Source of the DNA: Chitinophagia bacterium
GTDB taxonomy: Bacteria > Bacteroidota > Bacteroidia > Chitinophagales > Chitinophagaceae
NCBI GenBank assembly: GCA_010027295.1
Contig: RGVM01000213.1
Location: forward strand, 1 to 5,487
Direction: 5' to 3'
Length of the DNA stretch: 5,487 nucleotides
In this document: positions 1-5,487 of the stretch, piece by piece
Layout of the letters: each line of letters starts with the position of its first letter
Position numbering within the stretch: position 1 is the first letter of the stretch
Notes under the pieces: generated by a model
The model's database searches: none
What the model saw: only the letters and a program-made list of their open reading frames with translations
What the model was told of the DNA's origin: nothing
Program-made: the position numbers and the translations under genes

Positions 1-1428
1 CTCCACGCCCCATGCGCCTTCCCGCCGTTCTTCGAGGAATGGGAAATGGAGGTCGTTGTGGAAGATATTGCCGCGCGGGAGTCCGAGGTTCGTCTCCAGG
101 TCGAGCGGTGATTTGACCTCGATGCACGGGTCGCCGCCCGGCATACGGGCCAGGCAGGACTCTATCGGGTCTACGAGGTGTTCATTGAGTGCGGCGAAGG
201 CCTTTTCGCAGACCGTGCGCCCCATCTCGCGGTTGCGACCGTCGAAGAGACGGGCGGGCGTGTGCAGGGCGAACATAGTGAGTGTGTGGATGCCCTTGTA
301 CTGCATGTCGCGGCTCATGATGGACGGGTCCGTCAGCGAGTGGCAGTACATCTCAAAGGGGAGTTCCCGCGGCAGGCTGCCCCGGCGGCTCTGCTCGTAG
401 GCATCTTCGAGTTGTTGGAACCCTTCCTGAATGTGCAGCGTACCGGAAAGGGCCGTCATCGTATCCACGCCGGAGCGGAATCTCGGAAGCCGCTCCAGCA
501 AGAGGTTGATCTTGGTCTGGCACCCCTCCCTCGCCTCAGGTACGGGCTTGCCCATGATCTTCGCCAACACTTGCGGGGCCGCATTGCATAGCAGCCTGTC
601 GGCGTGGAAGTGTCCTCCGTCGTCAGTGCTCAGTTCCACGCCGCTCTTGCCGCTGTGTACGTCGATCACGCGGGCCTTGGTCCGGATCTCCACCCCGTTT
701 GCCAGGGCCACCCGCTTGAGTTCGCCGACAAGCACGCCCATGCCACCCTTCGGCACCTTCCATTCGCCGTTGCCGTTGCCCATGACGTGGTAGAGCAGGC
801 ACCGGTTCGCCTGCATCTCGTAGGCAGAGGCGTGGGTGCCGATGAGGGCGTCGGTGAGGATGACGCCACGTACGATATCGGACCGAAACTGCTGCAGGAG
901 TGTTTCTCCGATGGGGCGTTCGAAGACCATGCGCCACACTTCGTCCATGCCGATGAGGGAACGGATCTCTGAGCGGCTCGCCAGCGGCTCCAGCAGAGTG
1001 GGCGCGAGCTTGCGCGCCATCGCCGAGAGTCCGTTGTAGAACGTGCGCCACTGCCGTGCCTCGTTGCGGTCGCTGGTAAGCATCGAGAAGGAATCCTCCG
1101 TCTCCTGGTCCCATACACGTGCGACCTGCAGGCCCTGATGGCGGTGGTTGGACAGGTATGGCGTGTAGGACGACATCCGACGGGAGAGCGTCGTGATGTT
1201 CAATCCCAACTCCTTGATGATGCGGTCCGGTAACAGCGATACCAGGTAGGCGTAACGGGAGAGTTTCACATCGAAACCCGGGAATGGCGAGGCACTCACT
1301 GCCGCGCCGCCTTCCTCCGGACCCGACTCCAGGACGAGCACTTTCTTCCCGGCCATGCCGAGGTAGCAGGCCGCCACGAGTCCGTTGTGCCCGGCTCCGA
1401 GAATTGCGACGTCGTAACGGGATGCCAT
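1..1428 (-). CDS. FAD-dependent oxidoreductase, PYROXD2/phytoene-desaturase-like, C-terminus outside window
   Basis: The reading frame runs from an ATG at 1428 leftward to the window edge with no stop, giving 476 residues. Residues 5-34 form a Rossmann dinucleotide-binding fold: GAGHNG (11-16) is the GxGxxG motif, and E34 at the end of the second strand should bind the FAD ribose. GGAAV (40-44) and the later GLPRGNIFHNDL (449-460) match the PYROXD2 (pyridine nucleotide-disulfide oxidoreductase domain 2) group, related to CrtI-type desaturases and retinol saturase. Full-length relatives are roughly 520-540 residues, so only the last 40-60, including the C-terminal FAD-contact segment, should be missing. 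No signal peptide or membrane segment is evident, so the enzyme is probably cytosolic. The substrate is unknown; no carotenoid genes are nearby, so a carotenoid role is not supported. ATG 1428 is the only usable start, because the frame upstream reaches TAG without another start codon. No Shine-Dalgarno sequence precedes it. It lies 72 bases downstream of msrA and could be cotranscribed with it. Confidence 0.88.
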   Translation of the reverse strand, partial: MASRYDVAILGAGHNGLVAACYLGMAGKKVLVLESGPEEGGAAVSASPFPGFDVKLSRYAYLVSLLPDRIIKELGLNITTLSRRMSSYTPYLSNHRHQGLQVARVWDQETEDSFSMLTSDRNEARQWRTFYNGLSAMARKLAPTLLEPLASRSEIRSLIGMDEVWRMVFERPIGETLLQQFRSDIVRGVILTDALIGTHASAYEMQANRCLLYHVMGNGNGEWKVPKGGMGVLVGELKRVALANGVEIRTKARVIDVHSGKSGVELSTDDGGHFHADRLLCNAAPQVLAKIMGKPVPEAREGCQTKINLLLERLPRFRSGVDTMTALSGTLHIQEGFQQLEDAYEQSRRGSLPRELPFEMYCHSLTDPSIMSRDMQYKGIHTLTMFALHTPARLFDGRNREMGRTVCEKAFAALNEHLVDPIESCLARMPGGDPCIEVKSPLDLETNLGLPRGNIFHNDLHFPFLEERREGAWGVE

Positions 1429-1500
1429 GGGAGTGGTTTCTTGGGGATGGCTGAGTAACGTATGCCCCCCCTTGCAGATTGCATCACCAAAGGCCTATGC

Positions 1501-2040
1501 TCAGGATTTCTTCTTCTTGTCGCGGAACACCTTCTCGAACTTCTCGAGCTTGGGCCTGATGACGAAATAGCAATAGGGCTGGTTGCGGTTGTTGCGATAG
1601 TAGTCCTGATGGTAGTTTTCCGCCGCATAGAAGTTGCGGAACGGCTCGATGGTGGTGACAATAGGGCTACCGAAGGCGTTGGCCTTGTTGAGTTCGTCCC
1701 GGTAGTGCTCCGCCTTCTTGCGCTGCTCGTCGTCGTGATAGAAGATCACGCTGCGGTACTGGGGGCCCACGTCGTTGCCCTGACGGTCGACGGTGGTGGG
1801 GTCATGCGTCTGCCAGAAGACTTCTAACAGCTCGTCGAAGCTCACCTTGGACGGGTCGTAGACAAGTTGGCAGACTTCGGCGTGGCCGGTGTTCTTCTCG
1901 CAGACCTGTTCGTAGGTGGGATTCACGACATGCCCACCGCTGTAGCCGCTCACGACTTTGATCACGCCATCGACCTGCTGGAAGATGGCCTCGGTGCACC
2001 AGAAGCAGCCTGAACCGAAGGTGATGGTGTCCTGTTGCAT
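1501..2040 (-). CDS. msrA: Peptide-methionine (S)-S-oxide reductase MsrA
   Basis: MsrA reduces the S epimer of methionine sulfoxide, free or in proteins, back to methionine, repairing oxidative damage with electrons normally from thioredoxin. The 179-residue product is a complete single-domain MsrA. The active-site motif GCFWCTE (11-17) carries the nucleophile C12. At the spacings known from E. coli MsrA (C51, Y82, E94, D129, Y134) the protein has Y43, E55, D90 and Y95, so the catalytic set is intact. Other cysteines are C15, C47, C57 and C157. C157, in PYCYFVIRP, lies where Mycobacterium tuberculosis MsrA has its resolving cysteine (C154), so it is the likeliest disulfide partner of C12; this is inference. 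The C-terminus is lysine-rich. There is no signal peptide, so it should be cytosolic, and no MsrB domain is fused or adjacent. The ATG at 2040 is the only ATG, GTG or TTG start in the open frame, and no Shine-Dalgarno sequence precedes it. The gene is divergent from mutS2. Confidence 0.97.
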   Translation of the reverse strand: MQQDTITFGSGCFWCTEAIFQQVDGVIKVVSGYSGGHVVNPTYEQVCEKNTGHAEVCQLVYDPSKVSFDELLEVFWQTHDPTTVDRQGNDVGPQYRSVIFYHDDEQRKKAEHYRDELNKANAFGSPIVTTIEPFRNFYAAENYHQDYYRNNRNQPYCYFVIRPKLEKFEKVFRDKKKKS

Positions 2041-2179
2041 GTTCGAAGTATGGATGGCGTGGGTGATGCCTGTCGTGGCGGGGGTGTCAGGGCGAATAGC
2101 GTGTACATGGCTCTCATCGGAGTGTGCTTTCAGGTGCGAATGTCCGCCGTTACCACGGGAAAGACATCCTTACCCCGTG

Positions 2180-2216
2180 AAAACGACGCATCCTCGGCCC
2201 TCCGAGACGTCATTTT
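2180..2216. repeat. Imperfect inverted repeat in the msrA-mutS2 intergenic region
   Basis: The arms pair as AAAA (2180-2183) with TTTT (2213-2216), GACG (2185-2188) with CGTC (2208-2211), and CTCGG (2193-2197) with CCGAG (2202-2206), around a CCCT loop (2198-2201). There is one C/A mismatch and an asymmetric internal loop of four bases against one. The structure has an A-tract on one side and a T-tract on the other, as in a bidirectional intrinsic terminator. However, it lies between divergent genes and just upstream of a possible promoter box, where an operator or a chance dyad is equally possible. Confidence 0.35.
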
Positions 2217-2221
2217 AACAA

Positions 2222-2229
2222 TACCTTTG
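2222..2229 (+). promoter_or_regulatory. Possible Bacteroidota-type -7 promoter box for mutS2
   Basis: TACCTTTG matches the Bacteroidota primary sigma factor -7 consensus TAnnTTTG exactly. It lies 63 bases upstream of the mutS2 ATG, which would give a leader of about 55 bases. No TTTG or TTG box is present at the expected -33 distance (around 2195-2205), so only half of the bipartite signal is present. Confidence 0.35.
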
Positions 2230-2292
2230 TGATTCTGTTGACTGACGGGGGAAAAAACATCCCACCCGCCGCCTGCCCTCCCCATACCGACC

Positions 2293-4434
2293 ATGAAATT
2301 ATTCCCTGAATCAGCCGCCGTACAGCTCGAGTTCGACAAGGTGATGGAGCTGCTTGCGGGGCATGCGCGCACCGACTACGCGGTGGAGAAGTCCCGCGGG
2401 CTCCGGATGCATACGCGGCGCGACATCATCGAGCGCGAGCTGTCGCAGGCGGAGTCCTATCGTGTCCTGATCCAATCCGGCCAGTCTTTTCCCAACGACA
2501 CCGTCCTCAATATCCGCAGGGAGCTCAAGCTCCTCGGCATTCCCGGGGCCGTGCTCTCGGGGGAGGAGTTCGTACAGCTGCGGAGGCTGGTGGACGGCAT
2601 CGGACAGATCTTCCGGTGGTTCGACGCCGACCGCCAGGAGGCATGGTCCTCGCTGTATGCCGTCATCGCGGTCACATACTATGAGAAGTCGGTGGCCGAG
2701 CGCATCGACGCCGTCATGGACGCCCAGGGGCATGTCCACGACAACGCCTCCCCCGATCTGGAACGAATCCGCGGCTCGCTCTACCGCAAGCGCGGCGAGC
2801 TGCGCCGCACCTTCGACAAACTCCTCCAGAAGCTCGCCCGGGCGGGCTACGTCGCCGACATCGAGGAGGCCTTCCTCAACGGCCGCCGCGTCGTAGCCAT
2901 CCACGCCGAGCACAAGCGCCAGGTGAAGGGCATCCTGCACGGCGAGAGCGATACGCGCCGCACGTCCTTCGTGGAGCCGGAGGAGACCATCGACCTCAAC
3001 AACGACGTCTACTCCCTCGAGAACGAGGAGAGGGCCGAGGTGCACCGAATCCTTCGCGAGCTCACGCGCGAGCTCTCCGTGCACGCCCCCCTGCTGGCGG
3101 GCTACCACGACATCCTTGGGGAGTACGACTTCATCCGTGCCAAGGCGCGCCTGGCGCTAGACATGGACGCAGCGCGTCCGCAGGTCTCCGACCGTTCGGG
3201 TGTCCATCTCATCCGCGCCAGCCATCCCCTGCTCCTCATCTACCATCGCCGGCAGCAGAAGCCCGTCGTGCCGGTCGACCTGCTGCTCGACGAGCGGCAG
3301 CGCATCATCGTCATCTCCGGGCCCAACGCGGGGGGCAAGACCGTCACCATGAAGACCGTGGGACTGCAACAGATCATGGTGCAGTCGGGCCTGCTCGTAC
3401 CCGCCCACCCCGACTCGCGCTTCGGCATCTACAAGCAGCTCATGATCCATATCGGGGACACGCAGAGCCTCGAGTTCGAACTCAGCACCTACAGCTCGCA
3501 CCTGCGCAACATGAAGCGGCTCATGGAGGATGCCAACGGCCGCACCCTGTTCTTCATCGACGAACTCGGCAGCGGCAGCGACCCCGGCCTCGGTGGCGCC
3601 TTCGCCGAGGTCTTCCTCGAAGAGCTTGTCCGTCGCCATGCCATGGGCATCGTCACCACCCACTACCTCAACCTCAAGGTGATGGCCGGCAAGACCCCCG
3701 GCATCGTCAACGCCGCCATGGCCTTTGACGAACAGCGGCTCTTGCCCCTCTACCGGCTCAATGTGGGCAAGCCCGGCAGCTCCTACACCTTCTCCATCGC
3801 CGAGCGGATAGGCCTCGAACCGAGGCTCATCCAGCGGGCCCGCGAACTGGTGGACGAGAACCACTTCCGGCTCGATCGACTCCTCAACCGCACCGAGCAG
3901 GACCTCCGCAAGATCGCGGACAGGGAGAAGGCGCTCGAAAAGCTCATCCGCGAGAACGAGCGGTTGAAAAAGGAGATGGCCGACGTGATGGACCGCGAAC
4001 GCCACCGGCAGGAGGTCGAACTCCTCAAACAGCGCAACCGCGTCACCGAGGAGCGCATCGCCTGGCTGAAGGACATGGAGCGGAAGCTCCGCCAGATCGT
4101 GTCCGACTGGCGGCGCACGAGGGATACCGACCAGCGCGGCGAGATCATGAAACGGCTGCAGGCCCTGCTGACCGTGCAGAAGGAGCGACAGGTCACAGAG
4201 AAGGTCCGCAAGAAGCTCGATGCACGCTACGAGGAGACCGGCCGGCCACCTGTTCCTGGGGACAAGGTGCTGATGCGGCAGAACCAGAAGGTCGGCATCT
4301 TCTCCGAACTAAGGGGACGAAAGGCCATCGTGCAACTCGGGGCCATCCCACTCACCGTCGACCTCAAGGACCTTGTCGCCGTGCGCGAGAAGCCGCAGGA
4401 GGAGCCGCCCGAAGATGGACCTGCGGCCGGTTGA
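2293..4434 (+). CDS. mutS2: MutS2-family ATPase, short form lacking the Smr domain
   Basis: MutS2 proteins are dimeric ABC-type ATPases. Helicobacter pylori MutS2 suppresses recombination by binding branched DNA, and Bacillus subtilis MutS2 acts on collided ribosomes. This 713-residue product has the N-terminal MutS2 core and lever helices (about 1-300), then the ATPase domain with Walker A GPNAGGKT (343-350), the signature segment STYSSHLRNM (398-407), Walker B LFFIDE (419-424, with D423 and E424) and the TTHY switch (455-458). A charged helical, probably coiled-coil stretch covers about 515-645. A small KOW-like beta domain (about 654-697, PGDKVLMRQNQKVG onward) is followed by an acidic, proline-rich tail. 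The roughly 80-residue Smr nuclease domain that ends B. subtilis MutS2 (785 residues) is absent; the natural stop follows the tail directly. The same short architecture occurs in Flavobacterium and Chitinophagaceae proteins as I recall them. There are no mismatch-recognition domains as in MutS, so classical mismatch repair is unlikely. The ATG at 2293 fits the family start (MKLFPES) and lacks a Shine-Dalgarno sequence. Confidence 0.96.
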   Translation: MKLFPESAAVQLEFDKVMELLAGHARTDYAVEKSRGLRMHTRRDIIERELSQAESYRVLIQSGQSFPNDTVLNIRRELKLLGIPGAVLSGEEFVQLRRLVDGIGQIFRWFDADRQEAWSSLYAVIAVTYYEKSVAERIDAVMDAQGHVHDNASPDLERIRGSLYRKRGELRRTFDKLLQKLARAGYVADIEEAFLNGRRVVAIHAEHKRQVKGILHGESDTRRTSFVEPEETIDLNNDVYSLENEERAEVHRILRELTRELSVHAPLLAGYHDILGEYDFIRAKARLALDMDAARPQVSDRSGVHLIRASHPLLLIYHRRQQKPVVPVDLLLDERQRIIVISGPNAGGKTVTMKTVGLQQIMVQSGLLVPAHPDSRFGIYKQLMIHIGDTQSLEFELSTYSSHLRNMKRLMEDANGRTLFFIDELGSGSDPGLGGAFAEVFLEELVRRHAMGIVTTHYLNLKVMAGKTPGIVNAAMAFDEQRLLPLYRLNVGKPGSSYTFSIAERIGLEPRLIQRARELVDENHFRLDRLLNRTEQDLRKIADREKALEKLIRENERLKKEMADVMDRERHRQEVELLKQRNRVTEERIAWLKDMERKLRQIVSDWRRTRDTDQRGEIMKRLQALLTVQKERQVTEKVRKKLDARYEETGRPPVPGDKVLMRQNQKVGIFSELRGRKAIVQLGAIPLTVDLKDLVAVREKPQEEPPEDGPAAG

Positions 4435-4452
4435 TCATAACTGCCGGCTTTT
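4426..4452 (+). terminator. Weak hairpin plus T-run at the mutS2 stop codon
   Basis: GCCGG (4426-4430) can pair with CCGGC (4444-4448), extended by G-T wobbles on either side, and the right arm is followed directly by TTTT (4449-4452), with a second T-run at 4458-4461. The loop of 13 bases contains the mutS2 TGA stop. The short stem and large loop make it a marginal intrinsic terminator. It could instead attenuate read-through into the quinoprotein gene starting at 4468. Confidence 0.3.
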
Positions 4453-4467
4453 GGCTATTTTCCCATC

Positions 4468-5487
4468 ATGATACGGAGAATCGCCCCGATCACCCTCCTC
4501 GGACTGCTATCGCTGACGGGCCCCGGTCCCCGGAATGCCGGTGACTGGCCCGCACACGGCGGCACCGCCCTCAACATCCGCTACAGCCCGCTCCGTTCCA
4601 TCGACACGTCCAACGTGCACCTGCTGCGCCCGGCCTGGACATATAGCACCGGAGACGCAGACACCGTCAACCGCTCACAGATCCAGTGCCAGCCCATCGT
4701 CGTCGACGGCGTACTCTATGGCACGTCCGCCACGCTGAAGCTCTTCGCGCTCAGGGCGGCCACCGGGGAGCCGCTCTGGACCTTCGACCCCGCCCAAGCG
4801 CCCGGGGGCGGACGACGGCCCTTCTTCGGTACCAACAACAGCCGGGGCGTCACCTACTGGACCGACGGGCAGGGCGACCGGCGCATCTTCTACGGTGCAG
4901 GGCACTACCTCCACTGCATCGACGCACGGTCGGGCAGGCCCGTATTCGCCTTTGGCGACAGCGGCCGCATCGACCTGCACGACGGCCTGGGGCCTGACGC
5001 GCAGGACCGCCTCGTCAACCTGACCACGCCGGGCGTCATCTTCCGCGACCTGATCATCATCGGCTCCCGCGTCGATGAGGCCGCCTCGGCCGCCCCCGGC
5101 TATATCCGCGCCTACGACGTCCGCACCGGCCGGAGGCGCTGGACCTTCCACACCATCCCGCGACCGGGTGAGCCGGGGTATCGGACATGGGACGACAGCA
5201 TCGCCTACCGCCATGTCGGCGGCGCCAACAGCTGGTCGGGCCTCAGCCTCGACGAGGCCCGCGGGATCGTGTTCGTGCCCACCGGCTCCGCCTCCTTCGA
5301 CTTCTACGGCGGACGCCGCAAGGGCGACAACCTCTACGCCAACTGCCTGCTGGCCCTCGACGCGGCTACCGGCAGACGCCGCTGGCATTTCCAGACCGTG
5401 CACCACGACGTGTGGGACCGCGACCTGCCGACGGCGCCCGCCCTGGTCACCGTCACCCATGATGGACAGCGCATCGACGCGGTCGCC
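4468..5487 (+). CDS. Exported PQQ-dependent dehydrogenase (quinoprotein), C-terminus outside window
   Basis: The frame opens at ATG 4468, the only possible start after an in-frame TAA at 4438, and runs to the window edge as 340 residues. Residues 1-25 look like a Sec signal peptide: MIRR, then a hydrophobic stretch LLGLLSL, with cleavage plausible near NAG/D (25-26), so the enzyme should be periplasmic. The mature part is an eight-bladed-propeller type PQQ domain. DWPAHGGTALNIRYSPL (26-42) is the family's usual opening, and tryptophan-docking-like repeats occur at ALRAATGEPLW (94-104), AYDVRTGRRRW (215-225) and ALDAATGRRRW (296-306). HHDVWDRD (312-319) corresponds to the conserved HxDxWDxD stretch that holds the catalytic aspartate in membrane glucose dehydrogenase relatives; GGANSW (251-256) is near the cofactor pocket. 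The family oxidises sugars or alcohols using PQQ and calcium and passes electrons to quinones or cytochrome c. The substrate cannot be read here. No vicinal Cys-Cys pair, as in methanol dehydrogenase, is seen. Relatives are about 600-700 residues, some with a C-terminal cytochrome c domain, so about half is missing. Confidence 0.92.
   Translation, partial: MIRRIAPITLLGLLSLTGPGPRNAGDWPAHGGTALNIRYSPLRSIDTSNVHLLRPAWTYSTGDADTVNRSQIQCQPIVVDGVLYGTSATLKLFALRAATGEPLWTFDPAQAPGGGRRPFFGTNNSRGVTYWTDGQGDRRIFYGAGHYLHCIDARSGRPVFAFGDSGRIDLHDGLGPDAQDRLVNLTTPGVIFRDLIIIGSRVDEAASAAPGYIRAYDVRTGRRRWTFHTIPRPGEPGYRTWDDSIAYRHVGGANSWSGLSLDEARGIVFVPTGSASFDFYGGRRKGDNLYANCLLALDAATGRRRWHFQTVHHDVWDRDLPTAPALVTVTHDGQRIDAVA

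Larger units (their letters stand above)
2041..2292. other. Divergent intergenic control region between msrA and mutS2
   Basis: This 252-base non-coding stretch separates the start codons of msrA (leftward) and mutS2 (rightward), so it should hold promoters for both. It is less GC-rich around 2205-2260 than the flanking genes and contains the dyad at 2180-2216, the TAnnTTTG box at 2222-2229 and an A-run near 2252-2257. Short open frames cross it, but none resembles a known protein or has a convincing start. I found no convincing promoter box for msrA on the minus strand. Confidence 0.6.

Noticed and set aside
178..972. Plus-strand open frames of 120-137 residues opposite the oxidoreductase gene
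   Set aside because: They have no conserved motifs and overlap one another in different frames opposite a supported gene.
623..1118. Two overlapping minus-strand open frames of 150-163 residues within the oxidoreductase gene
   Set aside because: They are out of frame with the 476-residue oxidoreductase frame, which has a clear FAD-binding motif and extends over the whole stretch. Their arginine-rich translations resemble no known protein.
1465..1500. C7 tract (1465-1471) and GCAT...ATGC ends (1481-1500) in the gap between msrA and the oxidoreductase gene
   Set aside because: The possible stem has only four pairs before mismatches and no T-run in the direction of transcription, so it is not a credible terminator. 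The C-run is non-coding, so slippage would not alter a protein.
2035..2232. Short plus-strand open frames crossing the msrA-mutS2 intergenic region
   Set aside because: They begin within or at the antisense side of msrA and show no motif; two frames overlap with unrelated translations.
2238..2243. TTGACT resembling a sigma-70 -35 box upstream of mutS2
   Set aside because: No -10-like hexamer follows at 16-18 bases; the sequence there is a GC-rich run.
2311..3108. 265-residue open frame on the minus strand inside mutS2
   Set aside because: It lies opposite a well-conserved part of mutS2. Long antisense frames are expected where codons end mostly in C or G, and its valine/leucine/glutamate/alanine-rich composition resembles no known protein.
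3157..4005. 282-residue open frame on the minus strand opposite the MutS2 ATPase domain
   Set aside because: It mirrors the mutS2 codons in the complementary phase, has no recognisable motif, and covers the Walker A and B coding region, which is clearly coding on the plus strand.
4675..5460. 261-residue open frame on the minus strand opposite the quinoprotein gene
   Set aside because: It is another GC-driven shadow. The plus-strand frame shows family motifs throughout and runs through to the edge.

Overview
The window most likely comes from a GC-rich member of Bacteroidota, perhaps near Chitinophagales. This is inferred from three observations. The MutS2 has the shortened form without an Smr domain that I know from Bacteroidota, and its wording closely recalls Chitinophagaceae proteins. 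None of the four gene starts has a Shine-Dalgarno sequence. One exact TAnnTTTG box lies upstream of mutS2. The GC content is high for that group, so the placement is tentative.

Layout. Four protein genes fill almost the whole window, arranged around a 252-base divergent intergenic region (2041-2292). Leftward from it run msrA (1501-2040), encoding a peptide-methionine sulfoxide reductase, and, after a 72-base gap, an FAD-dependent oxidoreductase of the PYROXD2/phytoene-desaturase-like group (1-1428) whose C-terminus lies outside the window. Rightward run mutS2 (2293-4434), whose product has a complete ATPase but no Smr nuclease domain, and, after 33 bases, an exported PQQ-dependent dehydrogenase (4468 to the window end) whose C-terminal part is cut off. 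The two end genes are open to the edges without a stop codon.

How the genes relate. Three of the four products are redox enzymes: cytosolic MsrA repair, an FAD oxidoreductase and a periplasmic quinoprotein. MutS2 acts on branched DNA and/or collided ribosomes. I see no evidence that the four form one pathway. The msrA-oxidoreductase pair could be cotranscribed. mutS2 and the quinoprotein gene are closely spaced, but a weak hairpin with a T-run overlaps the mutS2 stop codon and may separate them.

Non-coding signals are modest: an imperfect dyad in the divergent region (2180-2216), the TAnnTTTG box (2222-2229) and the hairpin at 4426-4452. I found no RNA genes, CRISPR arrays, insertion sequences or phage genes, and nothing that amounts to a new biological system. 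The points most worth a second look are the Smr-less MutS2 and the control region between msrA and mutS2.
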